Part shown: piece by piece, positions 21,975 to 33,671 of the stretch | How the letters are laid out: the number at the start of each line of letters is the position of its first letter | Position numbering within the stretch: the stretch's first letter is position 1 | Assembly: GCA_033398695.1 (NCBI GenBank) | Contig: CM065805.1 | Coordinates: 76,476,762 to 76,540,761, forward strand | DNA from: Orobanche coerulescens | Taxonomy: Eukaryota > Streptophyta > Magnoliopsida > Lamiales > Orobanchaceae | Length of the DNA: 64,000 nt | Direction of reading: 5' to 3' | The notes under the pieces: generated by a model | Databases searched by the model: none | Told to the model about the DNA's origin: nothing | The model's input: only the letters and a program-made list of their open reading frames with translations | Program-made: the position numbers and the translations under genes

Positions 21975-23280
21975 AGCATTTCTCAAAGCATGCATTTAAG
22001 TATACTACTATATTACATTTCTGCTTCACACTCATCCAACTAGTGGCTCCACCTCCCAGAGTAAACACATAACCTGAAGTAGACTTGGATTTTTCCTTGT
22101 CTGATAAAAAATCTGAGTCAGTATAACCCACTGGACATAGGTCATCTGATTGATATACTATCACGTACTCCCTTGTCCTTCTCAGATACTTGAGTATATG
22201 CTTGACAGCAATCCAGTATCCTGGTGCAGGGTTCGACTTGTATCTTGAATCCATGCCTACGGCATAACAAATATCTGGTCTATTGCAAAGCATAAAATAC
22301 ATGAGGCTTCCCACTGCTGACTCATAAGGGACGAGCTTCATATCACCTATCTTCTTCTGTCTTAGGACATATATCCTTATATAGTTGAATTCCATGTCTG
22401 TAAGGTAGAAAACCTTTCTTGGAATTCTCCATGCTATACCACCCGCGCACTGTATCGATATAGGATGCCTGGGATAAGCACAACATACTTTTCTTCTGAT
22501 CACAAAAGATATTGATCCCAAGGATGTGTCCTGCTTCGCCAAAGTCTTTCATATCGAACTGCTCAGACAGCCATACTCGTACATCTGACAATTCATTCAC
22601 GTTGTTTCCAGTCAAAAGGATATCATCTTTGTATAATACAAGAAACACCAACATGTTTCCATCGCATTTCTTATACATACAACAATCACTCGGACATTGG
22701 AAGAATCCATATGACTGGACAACCTCGTCAAAACGAGTGTTCCGAGATCTAGATGCTTATTTTAAGTCTATAAATGGATCTCTTAAGGTTGCACGGTAAG
22801 TGTTCCTCTTCATCAGCAATGAACCCCTCTGGGTGGTGTATGTAGATATCCTTGTCTAGACTTCCATTCTAGAATGCACTCTTGACATCCATTTGTCAAA
22901 TCTCTAGATCCAAATGCGCAGTTATGGCTAAAAGAATCCAGATTGACTTAAGCATGGCTACCGGAGAAAAGGTTTCATCATAATTGATGCCCTCTTTCTG
23001 AGTGTAACCTTTCACTACATGCCTCGCTTTTAAGGATTCAACCTTCCCATCACCTTCTTTGTTTCGCTTGTAGACCCACTAAATCCCAATGGCTTGTACC
23101 GTATTAGGTAGTTCTACTGGCTCCTACACTTGATTGAAATCCATAGATCCCATTTATGATTCCATTGCTACTTTCCAGGAGTCGGCATCTTTATCTTGGA
23201 TTGCCTCCTTATAAGTTCAGGGATCTCATTCAACTTCGCCTGGGATTGAGTCTGAAGACTTTGTAACGCCTATGAATTAT
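21975..23280 (-). pseudogene. Copia-C RT/RNase H, truncated
   Basis: RT shows LYKDDILLTG near 22630, that is YVDD with Val changed to Lys but both Asp kept. Then FDMKDFGE, HILGI, SLMYFMLCNRPDI and the RNase H start YTDSDFLSDKEKSKSTSGY. After SVKQKC the frame jumps to the polypurine region, so most of RNase H is deleted. A frameshift lies between 22343 and 22542. The RT N-terminal third (22700-23280) is in several frames. Confidence 0.82.
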
Positions 23281-23281
23281 T

Positions 23282-24480
23282 TCAGTTTATGAACCTACTA
23301 TGACGAGGCAAATTTTGAGTTGGTGTAAAAGTCTCAAAATCGATACGTGGTGCAGTCTTAGTTGGTGCTTGCACGATTAGTATATATGGAGTATCTCCCC
23401 TAAACTCTTTCACAATTATTTCGCTCATGGGTTTGTGACTAATCACATAATCCTCTTCGAGGAATCGGGCATTGGTGCCAACAATGGCCTTCTGATCCTG
23501 GGGACTGTAGAACAAGCGACCCTTCATTCCCTTAGGGTATCCTACAAACACCCATGCCTCGAGAAACGAACTTATTAGCATCCTTATTCAGCAGATATGC
23601 TGGAGTACTCAAAATCCGAACATGTCCTAGACCATGACTCCGCCCACTCCACAGTTATGTGGCTATTTTCGGAACTGATTTCGAAGGCACCAGGTTTAGA
23701 ATGTATGTCGCTGTTTTCAAGGCATACCACTCGAATGAAATAGGTAAATCTGAGTACTCATCATTCACCTAACCATCTCTAAAAGAGTTATGTTTCTTTT
23801 CTCAGCAACACCATTTTGTTGTGGAATTCCTGGCGTAGTGAGCTGGAATATAATCCCCTCATTTGCCAAGATATCCAAAAACTCTGCACTAAGGTATTCG
23901 CCACCACGATCAGATCGTAGTGACTTGATACTCTTCCCGTGATGCTTTTCCATTTAAGCTTTGAAATCTATGAATTTGTCAAAGGCTTTAAACTTACATC
24001 GCATCAAATAGATGTATCCATATCTTGAATAATCATCTATAGATGTGATGAAGTATTCAAAACCACTCCTACCCTGGATGTTCATTGGACCACATACATC
24101 AGTGTGAACCAATTCTAACATATTTTGAGCTTGGTTTCTCTTGTTTGGAAAACTCTTTTGGTCATTTTGCCTTGCAAACAGGATTCACAAATTGGAAATA
24201 ACTCAACGTGGAGGTCATCCAATAGGCCATCATCTATCAATCTTTGAATTCTTCTAAGGTTTACATGACCTATCCGTAAATGCCACAAATATCTTTGGTT
24301 TATGCTTGAAGGTTCTTTTCCTGTTTTAGGTTTAGACAAAGAGTTAAGCGATTTATGTTTATACATGCGAGTTTGTGCAGTATTAATGACATAGTCCATC
24401 AGTGTAGATACCTTTTCAAACATATTCACCATTTCTTTTAATAATAGCATCACCATTAAAAGAAACTGAATAACCATCAC
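23282..24480 (-). pseudogene. Copia-C integrase
   Basis: The N-domain has YLWHLRIGHVNLRRIQRL and CESCLQGKMTK (24120-24290). The core keeps SLRSDRGGEY (Asp) and QNGVAEKRN (Glu) at 23765-23953. The C-terminal part reads VGYPKGMKGRLFYSP and FLEEDYV at 23282-23581. Frames change at least twice, so no full enzyme can be made. Confidence 0.85.
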
Positions 24481-24769
24481 AACTCAATCTAGAAACTAAA
24501 AGTGAATTCATTCTAAAATCATGTACTAATAATACATTATTAAGGACTAATATCCTATCACTAATCTTCATCTGCACGACTCCTGTTGCTACAACCATAA
24601 GCCTGGAATAATCGCCCCAGTTGATGGTGATGTCATCTGCACTAAGTTGCTTGGTTACCTGAAAACCATACAAGTCACGGCAAACATGATCAGTGGAGCC
24701 TGAATCTACTATCCATGAAGTGGTAGAACAAGTTGCCAAATATATATTGACTACTAGTGTATGAGACAT
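24481..24769 (-). pseudogene. Copia-C protease
   Basis: SWIVDSGSTDHVC near 24710 keeps the D-S-G active site of copia aspartic proteases. The downstream FRMNSLLVSRL segment before 24480 fits the family. The open frame overlaps gag by 16 bases in another phase. Confidence 0.8.
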
Positions 24770-25589
24770 ACCTTTCTTAAGAGCAAGGCAGTCCGCTTTG
24801 AGATATCTTTTCTGATCGCACTTGTAGCACTATCACTTTGGATTTTGTTCTCCTCAAGCTGAGAAGCCTTGCTTTTTACCTTTAGAGTTGTCACTTGCCT
24901 CTGGACCATTTGTTTCTTCTTCCCCCACTTGGGTTTAGAAGTTGAAACACCAGTTGCCGCAAGAACTTGATACTCTTGTCTGAAGAGTCCTTCTGCAGCT
25001 TGAAGTTCTGTCAGCAATTCCTCCAAAGTATATTCCCCCAGATTCATGTTGTAGTCTAGGCAAAACTGGTCAAAACTACTATGTAATCTGCTAGAATGAT
25101 ATCGATCTGCATTTTCGCATCGCTAATAACCCCTAAGATATCAAGTTCGTTTAGATAGAAATCATATTTGCAACATGATCCCTTATCGAGATTCCGTCAG
25201 GCATTTGGGTCGTCATCAAGACCCTCATAGCATTTTGCCTAGCCGCCCTGTTCTGATGACCAAATATCTCGCCGAGATTTTTCATCATTTCTGCAGCCGT
25301 ACCCATACTCTGATGTTGATACTGCAATACATTTGCTAGAGAAGCCAGGTGTAGTAAATTTTTTCCATTTGTGGTATTCTTTCACATCATCATGTGTCGA
25401 ATCCGCATCTGGTTCTAATAGGCATTTCTCAGTTAGAAAAAACTTGTGTTCTTCAGCAGTTAGTACAATATTAAGATTACGTTTCGAATCAACAAAGTTA
25501 GTGCCATCAAGTTTATTTTCTTTGAGAATTACAGTAAGTGGATTTAAAGACATCTGCGATGAAATTAAAAGATCCATCACACAATGCAT
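24754..25589 (-). pseudogene. gag: Copia-C gag
   Basis: Begins MSLNPLTVILKENKLDGTN at about 25550 (an in-frame ATG lies further upstream at 25589). The conserved Trp after NFVD is Ser here. The middle is frameshifted (25050-25240). A knuckle-like CYKCDQKRYLKADC lies near 24810; the His of CCHC is Tyr and two stops precede it. Same gag family as Copia-A but clearly diverged. Confidence 0.75.
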
Positions 25590-25889
25590 ATCAAAATATA
25601 CTAAAAAACCTCAAGACACAATATAAATGCTAGCAACTAACACCTCGAAAAATCCGTACATGTAAGGCACGATCATGTGGATTATTATACACATATTTTT
25701 TCAAGTAGAGTTTTATGTAATTAATTTTACTATCTAGTCAATTTACGTTATGACAAGTAAAATTAATAGTTGGTTCCTCTTGGTCATGTATTAATTAACA
25801 TAAACTTTGATAGAGAGCTTATTAATTAATAAATAAATAGTTGGTTCCTCTTGGCCATGTATAAATAAAGGTATTTTTTATGGAGATGC
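25590..25889. other. Copia-C leader remnant and junction with Copia-D
   Basis: AT-rich, non-coding. It contains a direct repeat, AATAGTTGGTTCCTCTTGG followed by T/CCATGTAT and an A/T-rich end, at about 25768 and 25838. No LTR end or primer site is recognisable. Confidence 0.5.
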
Positions 25890-26940
25890 TTGATGAGTGG
25901 GAGATTATATCGCAGAAATCTTGAAACTTCCAAACCCGTCTGTAACATAAATGTCAAAAGACTTAAATCAAATGATTTAAACCAAACATATTTCTGGCAT
26001 TGTCATTTGGGCCATATAAACGAGAAATGTAAAACCAAACTCCATAAAGATGGTATCTTGGAGACATTTGATTAAGAATCATATGATACATGCGAATCTT
26101 GATGCAGATTTATTGGGCTTAATGCATACTAATGTATGTGGACCAATGAATACAAATGCTAGAGGAGGTTTTCAATACTTCATAATTTTCACGGATGACT
26201 TAAGTATATTCGGATATATCTACTTAATGAGTCATAAGTCTGAGTCGTTTATGAAATTCAAGTAATTTCGAAATGAAGTACAAAATCAGTTAGGCAAAAC
26301 TATTAAAGCACTCCGATCAGATCGTGGTGGTGAATATTTGAGCCATGAATTTGACGATCATCTCAAAAATTGTGGAATTGTTTCACAACTAACTCCACTT
26401 GGAACACATCAATGGAATGGTGTGTCGGAACGGAGAAATCGAACCTTGTTAGACATGGTTAGATCGATGATGGGTCAAGCTGATCTTCCAATTTCTTTTT
26501 GGGGTTACGTATTAGAGACTGTTGCGTTCATTTTAAATCGGGTACCATCTAAATCAGTTCAAAGCACATCATATGAGATATGGACAAGGAAACAACCTGT
26601 TTTGTCTTTCCTTAAGATTTGGGGCTGTGAAGCTTATGTGAAGTGGCTTATCACTGATAAATTATCACCCAAATTAGATAAATGTCTTTTTATGGGATAT
26701 CCTAAGAAAACTAAATGATATTACTTTTACATCCCATCAGAGAACAAAGTGTTTGTTGCTCGATCTCGAGTATTCCTTGAGAAGGAAATTATCTCCAAGA
26801 AAAATAGTGGGAGTAAAATAACTCTTCATGAGATGAGAGAGCCACAAATAGATACTGAACCTTTAGATAAAACTGATTTAAACTCACATAGAGATGTTGA
26901 GACCACATTCTTCTATACCAGCTCTGTGTAGGTCTATACG
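25890..26940 (+). pseudogene. Copia-D integrase
   Basis: Plus-strand copia fragment without visible LTRs. GAG-pre-integrase starts YRRNLETSKPV, with FWHCHLGHINEK. A deletion near 26075-26100 removes most of the second zinc pair. The core reads MHTNVCGPMN (first catalytic Asp changed to Asn), ALRSDRGGEY and NGVSERRNR, so only the second Asp and the Glu are kept. A TAA stands at 26263-26265. The C-terminal part has IWGCEAYVK and CLFMGYPKKTK before another stop. Confidence 0.85.
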
Positions 26941-27818
26941 TAATCATAATGAACCTGAGAGATATGGATTTCTCATCACAGATGACAACAATGTGGAACT
27001 CATGGATCTAGATGAGCCCACAACCTACAAAGAAGCAAGTACTAGCATTGAATGCGAAAGTTGGCTTGAAGGGATGAAATCCCAAATGCAATCCATGTAT
27101 GATAATCAAGTATGGACTTTGGTTGATCTTCCTAAAGGTTCCAAAGCAATTGGTTGCAAATGGATCTTTACAAAGAAAAAGGACATGGATGACATTGTAC
27201 AAACATACAAATCACGACTTGGGGCAAAATGATACAGACAGACTCATGGTATTGACTATGATGAAACCTTTTCGCCAGTCATAATGATGAAATCAATTAG
27301 AATTATACTTGCCATAGCAGCATATTATGACTATGAGATATGGCAAATGGAAGTTAGATGAGGATGTGTATGATACAGCCTGAAGGTTTTGTCTATCCTA
27401 ATAATCCTAATAAAGTATGTAAGCTTCTATGAGCCATTTATGGTTTGAAGTAGGCATCCCGGAGTTGGAATCTTCGTTTTGATGGGAAAATCTCGGGTTT
27501 GTCTACTCATTGGAAATGACATCCCTACTTTGCAAAGTGTTGAGCTTTGACTAAGTAAATATTTACAATGAAGGACTTAGGGGAAGCTGCCTATATACTG
27601 GGTATAAGGATTTATAGAGATAGATCTAAAAGGCTTCTTTCCCTAAGTCAAAGTACATATGTCAACAAGGTACTGAAACGGTTCAGTATGCTTAATAGTA
27701 AGAAAGGGTTCTTACCTATGTCACATGGCATAAAACTCGGTAAAAGTCAAAGTCCTTGTTTGAAGGAAGAGAGAGGATACATTATGGTAAGGATGAGGAT
27801 ATGAGTTATCTATAGTCT
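26941..27818 (+). pseudogene. Copia-D RT remnant
   Basis: RT N-part reads WLEGMKSQMQSMYDNQVWTL, GCKWIFTKKKDMDD and THGIDYDETFSPV. After about 27350 it is full of stops, and the YVDD region is deleted between about 27490 and 27540. MKDLGEAAYILGIRIYRDRS follows at 27568. The element breaks off near 27818 in the region before RNase H, where gypsy LTR sequence begins. Confidence 0.82.
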
Positions 27819-28615
27819 GTGGTACGTTTGGATCGCCTAGCATTAAGGATAATCGTCGGTGATGGTTTTGACATCGAGCTTGCTCTCGAAGGACTCGGGG
27901 CAAGTATCCTAATTTGATTTTGGTTTAATGTAGATGATTTCGATCATGGATAGTGTCGTTCATGTTATTGATTCATATGTTGTTCATGTTGATAAACATA
28001 TTGGTTTGCATATGTGTATGCATAGTCGTATTGTGTGTGTTGTGTTGATCCTATGGGATCGTGTGATCTATGCTGAGGGCGCTGGATCAGATGTCCACCT
28101 CGTGTTGATCCGATGGGATCATATTGGGATCTATGCTGATGGACGCTGGATCATTGGACGGTGTTTCCACACCGTGTTGGTCCGACAGGATCATCTTGGG
28201 ATCTATGCTGATGGGCGCTGGATCATAGGATTTCCATTAAGTGTACATTGTTGTCCTTGTTTTGAGCATATTGACATTGTCATTTGCAGGTCTTGTGTTA
28301 GGAACGTGTCCGTATGTTGCATTGATCTGATATCGGATTAGACTGACATGATTGTCGTGGCATTTCGTATCTTGAGGTACGTTCCGTATTTTCCTTGGTA
28401 TTTGCCTTTGATGGACGATCGATTATCGTGTTGGGATTTGATGATGATATCTGATGGATCGAATTGGTCAGAGTTGGTATATTTCCGTATCGCGAGTTGT
28501 GATGTTTGAGAATCTCGGGTATTGTTTAAGGGACAATATAGATGTTATGATTGAGTTTATTGGTTAATCGAGATTACGAGATGTGCAATATGATAATGGT
28601 TATTTTGATAAGGAG
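27819..28615 (+). mobile_element. Gypsy LTR fragment, plus orientation
   Basis: By eye this is homologous to the reverse complement of the solo LTR at about 5100-5990 (shared AGGACTCGGGGCAAGTA, TTTGCCTTTGATGGAC and GATTATCGTGTT). Both ends are truncated; no TGTAAT or TTACA terminus is present. The ORF at 27934-28341 comes from its minisatellite and is not a gene. Confidence 0.85.
28068..28225 (+). repeat. 70-bp minisatellite in gypsy LTR fragment
   Basis: Three units, each with GATCCGATGGGATC-like and ATCTATGCTGA blocks and GCGCTGGATCA. Reverse-complement relatives of the units at 5642, 50271, 57591 and 58985. Confidence 0.75.
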
Positions 28616-30078
28616 TAATATAAATCTATTTTTCTTTTGAAAAACTGATTTTATATGTGTAATATAAAAATTAGAAAAATATCATTTTTACATTCGGGAT
28701 AAAAAGACGAGCCGGAACGCGTGGCGGCCGCAATGGTCACTGGATCGCCCGACACAAGCTTCTCGCCGAGAGCAAGAGGCGTGCCGGCGAAAGATCTGGC
28801 CGCTCGGCCGTGGCTGGCAAGCCGCCGGCCGCGGATCGCCCGTGCCTTGTGTTTTCCAACTCCATTTTTATATTTTGTTTGGTAAATTAATTTCCCCTAA
28901 ATTAAATTTGATTTAATTTGACTAAAATATAATTATGATAATTTATTTTTTAAGATAATAATTTAATGAAATATTAATTTTTGTCTAGAACAAATTAATA
29001 TTAACAGCTGTGTGAGTTAATTGGATTAATGCTAATAGGTGAATTACTTTTGTATTGATTGGATCAATATTTAGATTAATATTTCTTGCCATTTATTTTA
29101 ATGCAATGGTTGTATTATTTTAATGGTGATGTAGTTCATGGACTTAGTTTATTGAATCTTTATTCGATAGGGTTGGAATGGCCTTTTTGAGCTAATTTAT
29201 TTTATTTTAGTAAATTTGTATAGGATACAAATTTTATTAATGTAATAAATTAGCTATGACGAAGAGTCGTGGATGAACTGCCATGAAGACGAAGATTCAA
29301 GACTTGTAATTAGATTACTTGTATTTTTTATCGGGTCGATGATGACTCGGTATTTAGGAACGGTCCATGAGCTGCATGTTGTTAGATTTAGGTTGTGTAT
29401 GTTTTTATATTGTATGATAAACAAACAAATCGACACACCACGCTTATAAATGGAATAATGTGCAAAGTGTAACATATAATCGCGTTACAAACACTAAGTT
29501 ATAAAGGTTACGAGGTTTCCTACCCTCCATCAAACTCATGGAAAATTGAAATCCAAATCGAAATGTTATTCTTCCGAGTATGTCGGGGTAATATTTTTGG
29601 GAAAGGTTGATAAATTTGTAGAGTGCATTAGATGCCTATGATTGTGACAAAACAAACCCCTAGAAATTGTATGGGTTGCCGGGTGAGATTCAATTATCAG
29701 ACTAATAGGAGTTGACGGTTTAAACATAGATAGTTCAGCGAGCCACAGAAACAGTATGGGTTGAGGGCAAGTGAACTAGGGGCAAAAGAAGATCGAATTA
29801 TCCATTAGATTGGTTGGTGTTAGACACCACTTTGTAAAGAATGATAGAATAAACCGAATGGGTCGCCCCCATTAAACGTTGTACAGAACTCGATCACCAC
29901 TATGAAGTCAATCATGACTTCTGGATTTCACATGGGAGTGTGTAAATGCCGATAAAATAGTGAGAGCGGAGTTATGAATAAATAAAGTCCTTAAATTCTT
30001 TACCCAGATCATAGTTACATAATCACTAACGAATCTTTAATTATTCTCTCCAGTCAATAAATATCTCCCAAAAGGATA
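28616..30078 (+). other. Copia-E leader with GC-rich island
   Basis: From about 29478 it aligns with the Copia-A leader. The part before is AT-rich except for a very GC-rich block at about 28700-28855 (GCCGGCGAAAG, GCCGCCGGCCGCGG). GC-rich leader segments are known in some copia elements, but I could not confirm homology here. The ORFs at 29254 and 30037-30296 are on the minus strand and not credible. Confidence 0.45.
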
Positions 30079-31070
30079 ATGAACCCACTTGCAATACTGC
30101 TTGAAAAGATCACCCAGACTGGTCCGAACTCTGTGGACTGGATTCGAAACTTGAGGATTGTCCTCGCTATGGAAATGCTGTGATACGTCTTGGAGACGGA
30201 CATACCAGTGACTTCCGCAAGAACCCGAGTCAATAAGGAAGAAGTTGATGCCCATGAGAAATGGATAAAAGATGACGTAAGAGTACGTGTATACATGTTA
30301 TGCTCAATGACTAATGAGCTTCAATGTGCCCATGAAAAGATGACGTCTTCGAGAGCCATCTTAGCACACCTGGCTGTGGTCTATCGAGAGCATAGTCGAA
30401 CTGCTAGATATGAGATATCGAAGCAATTATTCGGCGCCAGGATGAAGAAAGGGGAGAGAGCTGGGGATCATGTCCTCAAGATGATCTTGATGATTGAGAG
30501 ATTAGAAGCTCTTGATTTTCACATTCATGCATCTATTCACACTGATCTTATCCTGCAGTCACGTCCTGACTCCTTTTCCCAATTTGCCATAAACATCAAC
30601 TGCAATGAGATTGCATGTAACTTAGTTGTGCTAATGAACAAACTAACAACTGCTCAGTCTCAGATGAAGACAAATGAAAAAGAAGCTGCACTTGTTATTT
30701 CTTTTGGGGCTTGGAAGTCCAAGAATAAGAAGAAAAAGAACAAAAAGCAATCAAGTCCAAAAGCCAAGATCGATAAGGGTAAGGGCAAAGCCCCAATGGT
30801 TCAAAAGAGCAAGGGGCCCAAGAAAATGGATACATGCCTCAACTGCGATGAGCTAGGCCACTGGAGGAGGTACCATCCAAAACTTGACCTAAATGCGCCT
30901 TCAGGTACGGAACGATGGGTTTTGGAAACAAATTGTTCTGTAACTGTATATTCTACTTCTTGGATACTTGATTCTTGTGCGAGTTCTCACATTTGTATAA
31001 TGAATCACGATTTGAACAAAGTAGGAAGCTGGATTTCGGGGAGGATGGTCACTTTTGGAAGTGGACATAG
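30079..31070 (+). pseudogene. gag: Copia-E gag and protease start
   Basis: The ATG at 30079 (MNPLAILLEKITQTGPN) matches Copia-A gag. TGA at 30181-30183 replaces a Gly codon (GGA in Copia-A). After that the frame is open through the capsid (ARYEISKQLFGARMKKGERA), the Lys-rich tail and the knuckle to the Gypsy-1 insertion at 31071. The knuckle reads CLNCDELGHWRRYH, with the last Cys replaced by His. The protease active site reads ILDSCASSHIC, with Gly changed to Cys. A long open frame with lost key residues suggests decay after an otherwise late inactivation. Confidence 0.87.
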
Positions 31071-31420
31071 TGTACTACCCGGTTGTAATTCATTCATTTT
31101 CATTCATTATTAATCAGTCAGTAATTATCATTCAGTAAACTTCACTCATTATTAATCACTCTTCATTCATGATTCATTCATTGCGTCCACTGTTGGCATG
31201 TTGTAACCATATATCAGTTACCGATCGTCATTTCATCTCCGTTTATAGATCGAGACGGGAGTATTATCATTTTCATCGTGATTGGTAGTCTTGTACTGGA
31301 AGTATCATCTTTGGCATGTGTTGGACTTGTTCACTTTCACATACGTATGGTATGTCGGATCATTCATCAATCGTAGCGAGGAATCGGAGTTATCGGATTT
31401 TCACCTTGTCCAGCAACGAG

Positions 31421-32064
31421 TTACGGCCGTAAGGATTGTAGGTTACGGCCGTAACAGATGTTCGTTGTTTTCAGGCCATTTTGTACGAACGGGACTTACG
31501 GCCGTAAGTTGAGCAGGTACGGCCGTAAGGCTTGGCCGGTTACGGACGTACGTGTCCAGCAGGCTACCCAGGCATTTTTGGCCGAAGGTGAGTTACGGCC
31601 GTAAGATGGATAGGATACGGCCGTAAGTGGTATTCGTAAATTTCAGGTTTTGTCGGACAAGAGGGACTTACGGCCGTAAGGGTTGCGGCATACGGCCGTA
31701 AGACGAGGAAGGTACGGCCGTAAGACTTGGCCGGATACGGACATACGTTACAGGCAGGGTGCTTGGTCATTTTCGACGGAGGGGGCTTACGCCCATAAGT
31801 TTGGCCGGATATGGCCGTATCGTCCGAGTTACGCCCGTAAGGTGTGCGGGTATGGCCGTAAGGATGTCGGCAGGTGTTTTAGACGAAGGCGAGTTACGCT
31901 CGTAAGTCAGGAGCGGATACGGCCGTAAGGCTGTCGGCAGGTGTTTGGATGAAGCCGAGTTACGTCCGTACGAGTTGGCCGGTTATGGCCGTAATGCCGT
32001 TGACCTGGGATGCTACGGCCGTAAGAAGGCCGAGTTACGGCCGTAACTTCCAGCAGTTTATAAG
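31421..32064 (+). promoter_or_regulatory. Gypsy-1 5' LTR promoter: TTACGGCCGTAA array and TATA box
   Basis: About 23 exact or near copies of TTACGGCCGTAA lie between 31421 and 32046. They form higher-order units that begin GAGTTACGG and include TTGGCCGG. The last palindrome (32035-32046) ends 12 nt before TATAAG (32059-32064). Many variants are C-to-T changes of CG sites (TTATGG, CCATAA). The position in U3 suggests binding sites for a dimeric regulator (inference). Confidence 0.75.
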
Positions 32065-32254
32065 GAGTTGGCCGGGACTTTTTCTTCATTTTCACCTTTT
32101 CTTTCACTTTGTTCCGAGAGAGAGCACTTGAGGGAGGGATTTTCCATCATCAATCACTTTAGTGTTAGATTTTCATCATCTTCATTCATTTGGGAAGCTT
32201 GGATACTCGATTTAACTCGTGTTCATCGGATCGAAGTGGTTGGATCTTCAAGAG

Positions 32255-33316
32255 GTAATTTCTTCAACATCTTGGATTTCGATTTTGTATTGAGATATGA
32301 TGTTTTGGACGTTATAATCATGTTATATGGAGGGATATGCATATGATTATGAGTTTGTATAAAGATTCAATGGATTATTGAAGGATTGTTCAAGAACACT
32401 TTGAATATTGAGTTGGATTTGGGGGGTTTCGATTAATTGTTGTTGTAATCACGAATTTGGTTATTCATTTTGGATTATTGATCATTTGTAAGATGTTTTG
32501 TTGGTTTGAAGCACTTCTTGGGGTTTTGATGTTAGTATAATTGAGGTTGGGTTGTTATCAATCGGAGATTGGCCGCAACATATTCGATATAATGCCCCAA
32601 TGAACTTGGTTTAGTCGTATTGCCATTTTGAGTCCGTTATAATCGTGTTTGATTCGTATATTGAGAGGATTGTTGGTAATTGTGTTATTCAAGGTTGTTT
32701 GAGCGACCGACATTTCATTTAGGACGTTTGTTCGTGGAAGGACATTCTTCATCGGTGTTTTGTAAGTTAATTCTTACTCGGTTAAAAGGATATTCATTCC
32801 TTTTGTTGTTGTTCATTCATAATCATAACTCATTCATCATTGTATTAACCGTATTGAGACTTAGATGGTTCCAATCATTTCATTGAACTATCATTCACTT
32901 CACCATTATTTTCATCTCGGTGAGTCATTCTTGACTTTGTCGGATTATTATTCATTGGTATTCATTATGGTCATTCTCGTTCATATGACCTTCTGGGTTC
33001 ATATTGCGTGGCCGGGTGCGGATGTGTGGAATTTTTAGTCGAGCACGCGATGGTCATGTATTGGGATCGATACATTGGACTGTGCACACGGTAACGATTA
33101 CCTCCGTGAGACTAATTAGGTACAAGGATGGGTGTGTCCGGTCATTCGTCTTGTACACTTGCATAGAACATTACAGGCGTACTATGATACTCCTCTTCAG
33201 TGTAATTCATAACTAAGGATATTTCGTAACTAAAGATAACTCATGATTGTGTATTTTCAACCCTTGAGGATTGTTGTTCTGTGTAACTGACCCCATTGGA
33301 GGATTTTGGTTTTCAG
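32255..33316 (+). other. Predicted intron in Gypsy-1 5' LTR
   Basis: Donor CAAGAG/GTAATTTC at 32255, 196 nt after the TATA box; acceptor GGTTTTCAG/GTCACGG ending at 33316. A possible branch site CTGAC lies about 35 nt upstream of the acceptor. 1062 bp. The same signals occur in the 3' LTR at 40132-41227. Splicing is predicted, not shown. Confidence 0.5.
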
Positions 33317-33671
33317 GTCACGGCAAGGCAAAGGCACGGGAAGAGCATGTTGACGGCGAGGAGTCCCAGTGATACTAGTAGGGCCCCCCGATCTTTTCAG
33401 TCATTCATGTTGTTGTCATTTATTTTCCACTGCAGACTTTCATTTGGATACTCCGTTTCATTCAGTGTTGTGTATTTTATCTTCATATAAAATATACTAG
33501 TATTCGGTATTGTCCTGGTGTTTGTACTTAAACTCCTCATCGGAGTATTTGGTAATATAATGTGGTTTGGTACTACAATTATATTATTTAATTCATCAGT
33601 TTTCATTCGCCTGGTGGGTCCCAGTCGGGGATCCACGGCACTGTAATATCCGTCTAAATTGGGGTGTTACA

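Larger units (their letters stand above)
20163..25870 (-). mobile_element. Copia-C: Ty1/copia element, 5' LTR missing
   Basis: Minus-strand order gag, protease, integrase, RT, part of RNase H, polypurine tract, 3' LTR. The 5' LTR is not found before the next element near 25870, so the element is truncated at its 5' end. It lies inside the Copia-B RT. Many frameshifts and stops. Confidence 0.85.
31071..33671 (+). repeat. Gypsy-1 5' LTR (2601 bp)
   Basis: Starts TGTACTACCC (3' LTR: TGTAATACCC) and ends GGGGTGTTACA. It holds the TTACGGCCGTAA array, TATA box and predicted intron described separately. The Arg/Gly-rich ORFs within the array on both strands are by-products of the palindrome. Confidence 0.93.

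Noticed and set aside
28700..28855. Possible cloning-vector polylinker, because several common restriction sites lie close together
   Set aside because: The sites are embedded in a longer GC-rich sequence without vector backbone on either side; the flanks are ordinary AT-rich plant repeat DNA.
31421..32046. Regularly spaced repeats that might be read as a CRISPR array
   Set aside because: The repeat is a 12-bp palindrome with irregular spacing inside an LTR promoter of a plant retrotransposon; there are no constant long repeats and no cas genes.
31683..32107. Arg/Gly-rich ORFs on both strands in the Gypsy-1 LTR (also 39417-40008)
   Set aside because: They arise because TTACGGCCGTAA has no stops in several frames; no conserved start and no domain.
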